Positions 1-12,196 of a DNA stretch of 64,000 nt are shown here, in pieces. Position numbers and translations under genes: made by a program. How positions within the stretch are numbered: position 1 is the first letter of the stretch; each line of letters starts with the position of its first letter. The stretch covers positions 1,550,001-1,614,000 of the forward strand of contig JYIP02000006.1 in NCBI GenBank assembly GCA_001051155.2, given 5' to 3'. This DNA comes from Chrysoporthe austroafricana. Taxonomy: Eukaryota > Ascomycota > Sordariomycetes > Diaporthales > Cryphonectriaceae. The notes under the pieces were generated by a model that saw only the letters and a list, made by a program, of their open reading frames with translations, was not told where the DNA came from and made no database searches.

Positions 1-1796
1 GTCCAGTCAGTGGCTTGTGTATCTGGCGCCGTGGCCCCCTACAGCCAGGACGCAATGCCCCGGGTGGCACGGGAAGGGACGCTGGCGATCATCATCACGG
101 GAGCCGCCCTGGCCCAGCCGTCACAACGTGTTAATGTCTTTCTTCTACTGTCCTCTCTGGGGAAGGAAGCGGGTGTGGGGGGGGGGGGTGAGAGGCGAAG
201 GAGCCAGGCGAGTCCCGCCCGCCGCCCTTTCGCGTCTCGGCCTGTCAGCAAGGTTTGCGAGTTCCGGCGGGGCGGTCTGGCATTTATCTGCCGATGCTAC
301 GGAGATTGCAAAGGCGCGGCCGGTGAGAGAGAGGGGGAGCGAGCCACTGGACTTGTACGCAGTCACGCCTCTCTCCGTCTCTCTGGCTGACTGCTCGCCA
401 TGATCTCTCGGGCCCACGCGAAAGGGCGCCCTCCCCCTCCCCCATCCTGGACGCCCCGGACCGGAAGCGTGGCCAGCCGGCGCAGGGCTGGGAAGGCTGG
501 CCGGCCAACCACGTCCGTCCCATGGATCTCCGGTCCCAATCCCTTGGGTCCATCGAGATTGCGGGAGCGTCGGGGATGCTGGGATGGCGGGGAGGGGGAG
601 GGTTACAGCAGGACGAAGAAAAAGAAAGAAGAAAAAAAAAGTACTGTACGCGCTACGGCAATATGTGCTATAGTGCTATAGGGATATGGGCATGGATGGG
701 GGTGGTGCGGTAAGTAACTAAGTCGTACCACAGGACGGCCTGGGTGGTGCGCTCCCCTCCCCCTCCCCCCAAAAATAGCAGCACCTGTGATCTCCCGGGT
801 GCAGTAGCGTTGGCTCGCATTCCAGGGCCCGGTAGAGGGGGAGCCCTAGCTAGGCCACCGCCAAGCGGCAGCAGAGCCCATCACCTGTCGGCCTGGGGCT
901 GGCGGATGACGGGTCTGTGCCGGGCACCTGGGTCCTGGTCGTGTCATCTTGTAGAACGTGGGCGAGCAAGATCGGGGGTCTATGACGGAGTGGAACATGT
1001 ACATACTATACCTCCTGCTGATGCTCTCTCGCGGTGGAGCTATTGCAGGGCCTGGTACTGTGGTACATACTACTATGGTATTACTATTTGCAGGATCACG
1101 GTCTGGGTCCTGATCCAGGCGTGCTACCGTGGTACTATGTACTATACTCGTATGCGGTTCTATGCGGAACGCCCTGGGTCCTCTCCTCGTGCATAGTAGT
1201 CAGTCGATCACGGTGACGTCGTCTTCGCAGATCGCAGCCAGTCCGTATGTTCGCAAGATACGAGCCAGCTGCCCGGGGCACCAGTCGGCACCGTCCAGTC
1301 CACCACCGCAATACTACTACTACCACCCAGCTCCTTCGGATCGTATACTCCGGCAGCGTGTCTCCTTCCCGCGTGGTCTTAGGCGCGGGCGTCGCAAGCT
1401 TTGCCGTTCGCAGCCCGTGTCTCTCGCCCGCGGCGCTCGCCAGGCGTCCTGTGCGCCCGCTCCTCCTGGGCGACAGCCGGGCCCCCGTTCCTCTCTCTCG
1501 CCCTGCGGCTCGATACGGGGTTGGGGGGGGGGTGACGGATCGCCCAGCACCACGGCGCCAAAAAGAGCAAAAGTTTAAAGGTCAATTTCCCCATAGGTAA
1601 CGCCCGTCCTGGGAAGGGGGGTCACCAGGGCAAAGACCGCCTCGCCTATTCCTTCTGCAACCGTGTGATCAGCGCGCGAACTACCAGGTACTAGGTGGTC
1701 CGGCTGGGAATACAGCCCCCCCCCCTTGCACGGCAGACGTCGAGGGACCCGCGATAGATGTTCGGACTGTGGAGCGGTTTACTGGGTACAACCTTG

Positions 1797-1815
1797 CCTC
1801 TCTCTCTCTCTCTCT
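1797..1815. repeat. (CT)n microsatellite
   Basis: About nine CT units in gene-free DNA, next to a run of C at 1718-1727. No feature depends on it. Confidence 0.8.
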
Positions 1816-2380
1816 GCCTCTAGGCCAGCGGTCTTGCCGCCCAGCTCGCCAATGGGGCTGGCTCGTCAGCAGCGCGGCGCCGCCCGCAGCACGGAAGAGG
1901 GCCGGGCCTGCGTGATAGTCGTGGGCCTCCCAGACAAAGTTTAGACGCCACCAGGGGGCCAGAGAGAAAACGCAAGCGCGCGGAAGACGGGGTCCCTGCG
2001 AATCTGGGCGGGCCCCCATAAGTAGCGACGGCCGATGTCCGCGGCAGCCAAGGCGAAAAGAAAAGCTGCGCCGCCCTGGGCTCCCGGCAGATACGGGTAC
2101 CACGGTAGCCGGCGGGCCACGTGGCTGCAACTCATCTCACCTCATCCCCAGGCCCGCGGCCACCGCGAAATATGCATACGGTGGATCGTGTTTTGAAATC
2201 TGCGGTCAGCAGAGGGCCTCCTCTCCCCCCTCCCCCCTTCCAATGCCGGCTGGCTGGCTGGCTGGGGGGGGGGGCTGGTGTGCGTGCGTGCGCTGGCCTT
2301 TCGCGACAAGGGGAGACTATTAGCAACATAAGTAAGCAGGCAATCAAAAACCTCGCCTGGGGCCCAGTGGGCGGACCCCT

Positions 2381-2399
2381 TGTTGATTGATTGATTGAC

Positions 2400-2430
<31 letters not shown>
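2381..2430. repeat. TGAT repeat followed by (ATG)10
   Basis: Four TGAT-like units run directly into ten perfect ATG units (2401-2430). Such a long perfect trinucleotide array should be polymorphic between strains. No gene is recognised around it. Confidence 0.85.
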
Positions 2431-2439
<9 letters not shown>

Positions 2440-4162
2440 CCACCCCGTACAGCAAGGGCGAGCCAATATAGTTGCCCCATCTCCCCTCCCCAGGGCGGGC
2501 GGATACCCAGGCGGAAAGGGTCCGTCGTGGTACTCCTGGCGGAAAACGCATCTGCCTGGCCGCGCGAAGGATCCCCCAAATGCAGGGCCAAGGAGCCCTG
2601 CCGGTGTCGTCTGCTGCTGCGAATATGCAGTCAGCATCGCAATGCATGGGACCGGTAAGGCTATCTGTACGGTCCCTTAGTACGACCCTGCCACCTCATG
2701 GCCCCCTTGTCCGGACGGGGTCGCGCGAGTGGGCGGTGGGGACCTGTCGAGGTGGTGGTGCCCTCCTGTCCCTTGGCCCACGCGCGCCCTGGGAGTGGTC
2801 CTTTTGTCTGACCCGCGGTCGAGGGTGCGTGCACACACACACACACACCCACAAACCCACAGAGCACCCACAGGGGAGAGAGAGGCTCAAGAGGCGGTCT
2901 CGGTTGCGGTGGGGCCTGGCATCTCGCGGTCGGGGCGCTGCTGTCCAGTCAGGCGCCGACCCACGGTTTTGCCGGAAACGGGATTCGAATCCTGTGACTG
3001 GTCCCAAATACGGACTGCGGTATTGGTGGTGGTGGTGGCCGGTGGTGGTGGCCTCGGATGGGGCCCTCACGAACGGGGAAAGTAGTCTGCGTCACCGATT
3101 AACTCCGCCGTGACGTAGCTGTAAACCCGAAGGTCGCCGATGAGACAGACAGTCACACAGTTACAGCGATTCCAAGGCTGGCCACCTGGACGACTGGCGC
3201 ATCGCGAGCAGCGCTGGCGAGGGATCGCCCAGAGGGGCGAGACCTGGGCGCTGGCGTGCTATGCGCCGTCGAGGCCCTCTCGAGCGCTGCTGTCTGAAAC
3301 CTGGGCCAGTCTGGCCAGTCTGCACAATGCGTGCGCATGAACTGTCCAATAATCCGAACATGTCGACACGACCAACCAACACCACCACCTTGCGCGCCGC
3401 GGCGGTGTTCCCGCCCCGGACGTGACCTCACCACTTTGACTTCAATCGCCTCGGGCCCGAAACAAGCCCTCCTCACCGCGCGTCCAATAGAACCGGAGCC
3501 CAGGGCACGCGGACGGGGGCGCGATAGTCCCAAAACCCACAGCCTGCGCTATCCACCAGGCGGAGGTCATGCTGTCTGTCGCCCGCGCGCCGGTGGTTCG
3601 CCTAAAGAGGGAGGGATTGAGCATTGGTGGTTATCTTGGTGCTTCAGGGGCTCGCATCAACAACGCGATCCTTCCGACTGTGGAGGGGCGGCCGGCCCCT
3701 GGCGGTAGTAGACACATGACACTCACCACCCGCGGACAACATCCCTCGCCAGACAAGCCCCGTGCGGACCCATGGGATGGAGAAGGATGGATGGATGGGC
3801 AACCCAGTACCTGTCCTGTCCTGTCCTGCTGCCCTGCGGCGCGGCAGCGACCTGCGCGCGCTGGCGAGGTGCCAACCCAAAATCCTCCCGCGTTTCAACA
3901 GGGCCCGGTGTTCCTGCTGTGCCGCCCTGCGAGGAAGAGGCACTCTGGGCAGCCTTGCCCCCTTCCAGGCGACCGACGACGATCGCCGTGGCGGGGTGGG
4001 TAGGCAGATAGGGCAGGGTCAGCAGGATGCGCACCTCTCTGGGCGGCATACCATACCGACCACAGGCGTGATCGATCGCGATAGGGCACCGCAGGCCCCA
4101 GAGAGGGGCTGTCATCTCAGCCCTACCCTCCGGAGCTACGCCAGAAGCCCACAGAGCGCGGC

Positions 4163-4205
<43 letters not shown>
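4163..4205. repeat. (GCCA)n tetranucleotide array
   Basis: About ten uninterrupted GCCA units. It lies 40 bases before the 9-mer array at 4245. Confidence 0.85.
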
Positions 4206-4244
4206 CAGGCCGCTACCCGAAGGATTCTCGAGGGCGCCTATGAC

Positions 4245-4298
4245 ATGCGCGAGATGCGCGAGATGCGCGAGATGCGCGAGATGCGCGAGATGCGACAA
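4245..4298. repeat. ATGCGCGAG 9-mer tandem array
   Basis: Five perfect copies of ATGCGCGAG (starting at 4245, 4254, 4263, 4272 and 4281) are followed by a sixth, degraded copy at 4290. The unit length is a multiple of three, so the array would read as a repeated Met-Arg-Glu tripeptide on the plus strand. The surrounding frame shows no recognisable domain. Confidence 0.85.
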
Positions 4299-4477
4299 TC
4301 CTCCGACGGCCGTCGCGTGTGGCCCTGCCCTGCCGGACACCACCCATGGGCGAGAGGAAGGCTGTCGCTGCTGCTCGTGCGCCCCCCCTCGAGCCTGCGT
4401 CGCATAGACGCCAGCCTGCCCAACGTGCAGGAAACACTGCGCGCAGGCCATCGCCTCCTCTCATCTCCCTCTGTCTT

Positions 4478-4508
<31 letters not shown>

Positions 4509-7058
4509 ATGTGTCTGTGTGTGTCTGACTCTCTCACGCTCTCTTGTCTCTCTCTGTGTCGGAGACAGAGCCCGACACGGTCTCTGACCCGCGTCCCTGG
4601 GTCGGCTTGGGTAGGATGTCTCGGCGGTCCCCTCCACCGCCCGGAAAATTGCGACGATACGACCCGTGCCGTTCTGCGACGGCCAATGAACAGCCTCGCA
4701 GGCCGGCCAGGCGCATGCTGCCCACGAGGCAGCCCTGTCTCCTGACAAGGGCTGCCCTCGATCGCACCCTCACCAGCAGCACCTTTCCGCATCCACAGTA
4801 CGACGCTCTGTCGCGCGCTCTCTCTCTCTTTCGTGCTGTGCCCCCTTCCTGCGGCGGCCCTGCGAGATAAATCCTGCGCCGTACGTTCCGCGGTCTCGTT
4901 GGTGACAGTTCCGCCCCCAACGTGTGTCATCTGTCTCTTTTCCTTGGTTCCTCATTCCTGAATTTCCTTTCCATCTGCCGGGCGTCAGCACTCTCATTTC
5001 TGATTTGCCTCTTGCGGCGGCGGCGCTCTCCCCTATCTCATGCATGCCTCCCCCCTGGCCCGCGGCCTGGGCCCCCCCCCCCCGAAAAAACGAGATCACT
5101 AGAATAGGGCCCATGGGGTATTACTCCAGATCCAAACCGGCACTACTCTAGTAAGTAGTAGTAGCCCATTACGAACCAACCAACCCAGGCCCGAAACGAG
5201 GATGGGAAGAGAGCGCGCCAGCGGCCAGCGGGATGGCACTAGGCCACATCCTGCGCGGATCATACCGCAGGCGGGCGCCCTGGGCTCCCGATGTCGCATC
5301 CTCACCGAGGAATGGTGAGGGCCAAGCGCCTTTCGGCCGAGACAACCACCGCTTTTCGCGTGGGACGCAGCCATGTCTTGGACGACACGACCGACCGCCT
5401 GGACGACGTAGACGAGATGAGGAGGCCCGGCCGGGCGATCAACACCCTCTCCCCTCCCAGATGATGCCCACTCACGACCACCGCACACGGGGGGGGAGTC
5501 AAGTCCCCCAGAGGCCGCCCGGCAGGATCGTACACGAGGATCCCCCCGATGTGCGCTTTAGCTCGAGGAGTGCCGAGGCCATCAGACCGCGCGACCGCTG
5601 GCGCAAACTCTATTGCTCCTGGCACTCCTGCCACCGGGGCGGTCTCGATGACCACAAGCGGGCTTCTGGTCCTTGCGGTTTGTAAGCCAGGCCGTCGGCC
5701 GTCTAATCGTAGTAGCGGGTGGTGCTAAGAATGGGATGGGGGAGGGCGCCCCCCGTGGGAAAACAGCCACCAGCAGGGACCCGGTTCGCCCGTTGGTGTT
5801 GGGAAGACCTCGTGGCAGGCCGTTCTTGGCAGCTCGAGTCGAGGTCTCGTCCGCAGACGACGGCCCTGCGCGAGCCGACTCTGGTATAGCTGCTGCTGTG
5901 GCCTGCCATAGTACACCACAGCCAGGGGCGGGTGCCACGACCGGGGCCTGGCGGCCCTGTCGTTGGACCAGGAGCGGCTACCTCGAGGCTACGGTACGAC
6001 TGCACAAAACCGAAAGGACGCGATGACAGTCGACAGGATACGGGAGGCTGCATATCTCTCTCCCCTCCCCCTGCCCCCCGGCCCTGTCGAGATCGAGTCG
6101 CCGCGAACGCCATCATCCACCACCGTCTCCACCACCCTCCACTGCAGATACTGACTGCGCATTCGTTCGACTTGGTCCCCCGCGTACCAATCTGGCAGAG
6201 AGCGGGCTTCCGTTCCGCCCTCGAGCGGGCGGGCGCCGCGCAGCACCACAGGAGACGGGGCGTCGTGGGGGGGGGGAGGGTTGGTGTATGGTCCCACGGG
6301 GGCCCAGCAGTCTGGAGGTAGCCGAACCACTATTGGATGACGTGAAGCGGCCCCAGGCCCGACCGAGCTGGCTACGGCCCTCTCGTCTAAAGCTTGGAAA
6401 CCCCAAGCGTTCGACACACCTGCTTTGCTGGCTACTGAGTAACCTACCCAGATAGGTGCGCGTGCTGCTGCCCGCCCGCCCGCCCTGCTTGTGGTAAGTC
6501 CTGGCGCGCCCGCCGGCCCCGAAGCCTAGCCAGGCCCTGGCCCCGCCAAGCTCGCTGTCGCCTCGAGAAAGAAAACCTTCGCCGCCGCGGCGCCGATCCC
6601 CATTCCCAGCCCGTCAAGATCTCGATACTAGGGGATCTGCAGGGCATCCAAGGGCTTACCGGTCCCCTCCCAGTGCCTCCCCCATGCGTAAGTACTCTAT
6701 AGCGAGCGATGCTATATGCCGCCGATCCGCATTCCCCGCCTGGGCGGAATTCGGATCGCGCGAGGCCCCGACCGGTAAGGCGAAGATTTCAATCCTCGCC
6801 AGCAGCTTCTTCGCCTGTCCGAAGCCCGGTCCTGGGTAGGGGAGCGAGAGGGAGCAGGCTAGGCAGCAGGAAAACCAGGGGGGGAGAGAGAGAGCAAACG
6901 CCCTGTCGGCCTCCCCCCCCCCCTCGCGCGCCGTTTTCTTTTTTTAAATTTTGAGTTGAGCCAGCAACACCCCACAACGCTGAGTAGGGGGGCCTGACCA
7001 CCAACATCTCGCATTCTGACCAATCGCCACCGAGGCTGGTCTGAGCCGGGTAGACCCA

Positions 7059-7191
7059 GGTACGTACCCCAGCGCCGCGCTGCTACTGGCTGCGTCTCTG
7101 CTATAGTGCCAAAGGTACGTACCGCCCGCCCCAGGGAAGCCCAAGCCCAAGCCCCAGTCCTCAAGTAGATGCTGGGTACGTACCGCCCGCC
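7059..7191. repeat. Three GGTACGTACC palindromes in 130 bp
   Basis: The perfect palindrome GGTACGTACC occurs at 7059-7068, 7114-7123 and 7175-7184. The last two share the extension GCCCGCC. A fourth copy lies at 7763-7772. Related GTACGTA cores occur elsewhere in the window (for example 9590, 14187 and 38836). Function is unknown. Confidence 0.7.
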
Positions 7192-7550
7192 GGTACAGTA
7201 CCCCCCCGTACCATAGCACTCACTGCTGCGGTGCTCTGCGGTAAGCAAGGCCCAGCCCTTTTTCCCTTGATCGCAGCAGGGCCAGAACTCACAGCCAGGC
7301 GCTAGCCCGCATCAAGACGGGACGGGACCGGCCAGTTCTTCGAGACGCGACAGGTCCCTTCCGGCCCTGTACCCGCAGGCTCGCCAATCAACCCCAGCCC
7401 GTCCTTCGCCTGGCGATGGCATCACTGATGAGTGACCGCCCTGGGCCCATAATACAATACAGACAGATCCTTTCTCTTCGGGTGCGTAGACAGACACACA
7501 AAAAACGCAGCGGCCGCGCAAGGTAAAATCCCTCACAGCACGCACACGTG

Positions 7551-7573
7551 CACACACACACACACACACACAC
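7551..7573. repeat. (CA)n microsatellite
   Basis: About eleven CA units in gene-free DNA. Confidence 0.8.
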
Positions 7574-9064
7574 GTACACGCAATCCCCCTCCCCCCCTTG
7601 CCTCTGAAGCCAGACTCATCTCGCCCGGGCTGCCGGAGGCCCGGCACCAGGCAGAGACAGCAGCACGACGAAATCAGGTTTATGCGCACCCGCAGGTAGC
7701 AGGATTACCTCACCCTCCCCCCCTCCTCCGACAGACAGACACGAGCCGGTGAGGCCAAGCCAGGTACGTACCGCGATACATGGTTGGGCGGCGGGCGGGC
7801 GGGCTGCCGGGGGGGGGTTGAGTTGGTGCTGCGAGTCGCAGCGCGGATCGGTCAGATCGGAGTGTAGCACCGGTATCAAAAAAACGGGAGGGGCTTGATA
7901 TTTGCTTTTCCGTCGTTGGTTCTTCCCTTCCTCCCCTTCCCCTCCCCCCCCCTTCCTCGAGAAGGTCACACCTCGCGTGCCCTGCCCGCTGCGAAGTCCT
8001 GCGCCCGCAGGGTACGCCACGGGCGTCCGGGGAGGGAGGGGGAGCAATGCGCTGGCAGGCCAGATAGAGACAGAGAAGGCTGCAGGAAGATCTTCGTTTC
8101 GGGGCGTGGACATTCCCAACGCAGGACGGCGGACTCAATTCCGCGACTGGGCGGTAGTGGATCGGCGGTGCAGCAGGTCTACCGAGAAATCCTTTGAGCG
8201 CAAGGCTTCGCTTGCTCGCTCGCTCGCTTGCCCCAGGCACCCAAACCTAAACCCAACCCAACCAACCAAACGTTGTACACTTTCGATAATACACTTGTAC
8301 ATATCGTGGGCACCCCGAGGGGGGGTGACTGCATACTACTCTATCTCTCGCGCGGCCCGGCGCCCGCCCCTTGAACCGCTGCAAGCGAACAAGTCTGGCG
8401 TTGCGCGCCGGCGAGGTGTTCGTGTTGGGCCCAGGCAACGTAGCGGCCGCGCAGGCGAGCGGGCCCGATGCGGACAGAGCACGGGTGTGTCTAGGCCAGT
8501 CCGCCAGGGCGAACTACGGGGACGGCTTTGTTTCGAGGGGGTGCGCCGGGGTGGAAACGAACGATCTTGCCTCGAGGCCGGTCCCTGATAGTACCAGGCG
8601 CCGCGCAGGGTAGACAAAAGTCGTCATTCCAGCGCCGGGTGAACACTACTGGGCAGATTACGGCTTCCGGCCTTGTTGTCTGACCTCCAAAGAGAGACAC
8701 AAAGAGAGAGAGAGGGTGAGCCCAGTTGCCTCACCTCTCTTCCGTCCCCCCCTACTCCTCCCGGTGAGCCATGCGAGGCAACCCTACTGGTTCGGCACCT
8801 CGATGCACTGTCATTGCCAGTTTCAGACCGCCCGCCTACGCGTTGCCGGACGAGAGCGAATTTTGATTTCCCGATGCCAGCTGGAACGCGACCGCATCGG
8901 GACAAGTGAATGCAAACAAGATGCTGACTGCGCTCGGGGGAGGCTTGATAGGCCACGAGGGCGCAGGCGTGTTGGAGGGGGAGGGTGGCAGCGAGGAGGG
9001 GGTGGTGGCATCATCATAAGATTATGAACTTTCTCTCTCTCCTATGGGAAATGGGAAAAAGCAA

Positions 9065-9066
9065 AA

Positions 9067-9136
<70 letters not shown>

Positions 9137-9201
9137 CCTCTTCCCCCCCCCAACAAACAAAACCCCNGGGGGGGGGAAAAAAAAAAAAAAAAATAAAAAA
9201 A

Positions 9202-9268
<67 letters not shown>
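9065..9268. other. Poly-A tracts flanking assembly join (N at 9167)
   Basis: A run of about 60 A is followed by short C-rich sequence, one N at 9167, a run of G, and then a further A run of roughly 90 bases broken by single T and C. A single N between homopolymers is the mark of a contig join of unknown size. The tract lengths and the bases immediately beside the N should not be trusted. Confidence 0.75.
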
Positions 9269-9272
<4 letters not shown>

Positions 9273-12161
9273 GAAGACGGAAGAAAGAAGGAACAAAAAA
9301 TTTTTTCTTTTCTCCGACGCAAAAAAGAAAAGTCCCACCCCCCCTACCCTTCTGCACGGCGACGTGCCCTCTCCCCCGGAAGCAGCCCATGCCGGCGCAT
9401 CGCTACGACCCTTTCTCGTGCCAAATTGGAAGGATCAGCAGAAAGAAAGAAAAAAACCACCAACATCACATGGGGTCGATATGACAGATGGGCCATCTTT
9501 GTGGGGAATTGCGAAGTGGGTGCTATCATCATCGATCATCGCGAAGGGGGACCGCACGGGGAAGCCCCCGTCCGCCCATGTACGCAGTACGTACAGTTAC
9601 GAGTTACGGTACCCTGCGCTGCGACGTCCAGGTAGGGCGAGGAGGATTGCTTCTCGAATGGCCCACGGGCGGGCGTGAGTGGGTAACGTGGCAGCAGGAG
9701 GCACATCCCATCTCACTGCTCGCCCGTCCCGTCCATGCATCCTCTCCCCTTCGAGGGCGGGAGAGAGTAGAGAGAGGGAGGGAAACGTACCATAGTCAGC
9801 ATCGCGGGCCCGAAAGCAGCGTAGTGCCGTAAGGCTGTGCACTTATTTCGGGAACGTCACCGGACTCCAGGAACCCGAAAGCAGCAACCGGCCCAGACGA
9901 GCGAGTGGTCGAGAAGGGTGGTTAGCCCTTGGCATGTGCCGCTGCGGTGCGCCAGATCGGCCCAGGCGGCGGGCCTGTTCGGCAGCGCGATTGGCCCTCG
10001 CCCGCAGCGGGCGCATTACGCGCAGCAGGATGTTGTGCCGACGGGGCCCCAACAAAACAGTCATGATGATGATGATGGTGCTGATGGTGCTGGCAGCACC
10101 GGTGCTTGCTGCTGCCGCTGCCGCCGCCGCTGCTGCCGTGTACTTTAGCATAAGTAGTGCTGTACTATAGCACTTCCCCAGGCACGGCCCCTGGAAGAGT
10201 GGGGCGATGCCTGTTGAGCCGTACCCGCTAGGGCTTACCATAGCACCTTGGATCTCACAGCAGCGCTGTGTCGCCGCCCTCGCGCGGTGCGCTGCGGCAC
10301 AGCACAGCACAAGCATAGCATGACCATGCCGGCTTGTCGAGGGGTGGTTAAAAATAGCACCACGACATCACGACGGCGGGCGGCGGGCCAAGGGCCCTCA
10401 GGCTCTCGCTAACGTGACGTGCTCGCGCGAGGGGGACCATCTATCTGCTCATGATCGGCCACACGAGCGAGAGAGAGTGAGGGCATCAGCCCAGATGTGC
10501 TGGCAGCCCGGAGCTAGCGCGGACGCCCCCGACGGGTCTTTTCTCTTTCTCCGTCTGTCACGCCCTCGCGCGCTCTGGCGGGCGGGCGATGCTGGACCCC
10601 GTTTCAGGGGCTTGTCCTTGTTCGTGCCCACTGCTGTCTAAACGTCCCCCTCAACGAACGTCCAGCCCAGCTAGCGATTCTAGAGTCGCAGCGAGCTTCG
10701 TGCCCGTCTCCCTAGCGGGCAATCTGGATCGCCGCCCAGCGCGACCCCGACCTGGCCGTCCTTGTGACTCGCGCGGGTTCCCATTCGCGGCGCGGGATCG
10801 ACTGATAGTCCCATCTTGGCGGGGGGAAACGCACCTGTCACCGGGATGGGCTGGGAGGAGAGGGGGGGGGGCCTGGACTACTGCGACTTTCAACTTCGAA
10901 AAGGTGAGGGCCATCATTGGGCAGGATGCGAATCTGAGAGCCCTGGCCCCAGGGCGGGCAAGCCCCGGGGGACCTGGTGGCAGGGCGAGCAATACGCAAG
11001 AGCGCAATCACACTCGACGCCCATCCCGCACGTTCTAGGAACTCGATCGTCGTAATAAGCTTCGGGAGGCCTGGGTGCTGCCGGCGAGTGCGACAGGACA
11101 TGCACACTAGCGCCGCCAGAGCCAGAGCACTGGGTGCAGGGTGGCCCCCCCTTACGAAAAAAAAAAAATTTTAAATCCGCGCGAGGGAGGGATAAGGGGC
11201 CAGGCAGGAAGACGACCAGGGACAGAAAGAGGAAGAAAGAAAAAAATAAAATAAAAATAAAAATAAAAAAAAAAGGTACCCGCGCACTGACAGCCTGGCA
11301 GCCGGTGCTCGACGTCTGAGGCAGAGACCCAGACCCGCATTGGGGACCGAGCGACGGGACGAGGCAAGCCATGCAGGCGGGAGGGTGGGCGGTGGTGATG
11401 CCAACCCCGTCGATCGCGGCCACTCGCCTTCTCGCCTCTGGCCTCTTGCCCTCCCCCCAACACACCCAACATCGCACGGCAGGACGTGACGAGAGTGACA
11501 TCAAATCTTACGGGTGCAGGCATCATCCTGCTGATAGTCCGTGCAGAAGGGATCGGGAGGGAGGGTCATGGGGGGCACGAGATTGACGGAACAGGGAAGA
11601 GAGGGCAGCAAAAGCAAAAAAGAGAGGCCCAGAAGGGTTGTGGAAACGAGAGACATGCGGTGGCAGGGTCGGGCACAGGCCAGATTCGGCCGCTGGGCTT
11701 GCCCTCGCGCAGGTGGGCATAGGTTGCCGTGTACCACCCGACGGTGCAGCAGCAGCACCGCTCTGCAGCATGCGCTGCAAGTGCGATCTGCGTTATCCGT
11801 ATGTAGGTCTAAGCCAGACCAGAGGAGAGCAGAAGGGGAGGAGGGGGGGCGCGCATCATCTTGTCTCGAACGACCCCGGCCGGTGTGTCTTAGCGGTAGA
11901 TGAACGGCCCCGCGGTTCGCTATCGCATTTCCGGCCGTGGTTGAGAGGGCGAGCGTGGGCGAGAGAGAAGGTCGCTCTCCCACGGTCTTGGCCCAGCCCA
12001 ACAACACACACCCGTCGCCTTGGTCGAAGCCGGTCGAGCCGGGCGCCTGAGGCAGAGGCCAGCCACCGGCGGCTTTTTCCCATGCGCCCTCGTGGGAGGA
12101 GGAACCAGCCCAGCCCACCCCCACCCCAGAGGCGAGACGAGACGAGACACGCCCACAGCAC

Positions 12162-12196
12162 GGCAGGGCAGGGCAGGGCAGGGCAGGGCAGGGCAG
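12162..12196. repeat. CAGGG pentamer array
   Basis: About seven copies of the 5-base unit CAGGG in gene-free DNA. Confidence 0.8.

Noticed and set aside
2985..3000. tRNA T-arm-like sequences (around 2990, 13670 and 40920)
   Set aside because: B-box-like strings such as ATTCGAATCC or TTCAAGTCC (minus strand) occur, but no A box at the right distance, no matching acceptor stem and no complete cloverleaf could be drawn.
3762..4745. 327-codon open frame on the plus strand
   Set aside because: It is built from the GCCA array, the ATGCGCGAG array and a CT/GT tract, and its composition is unlike the real genes of the window. No domain.
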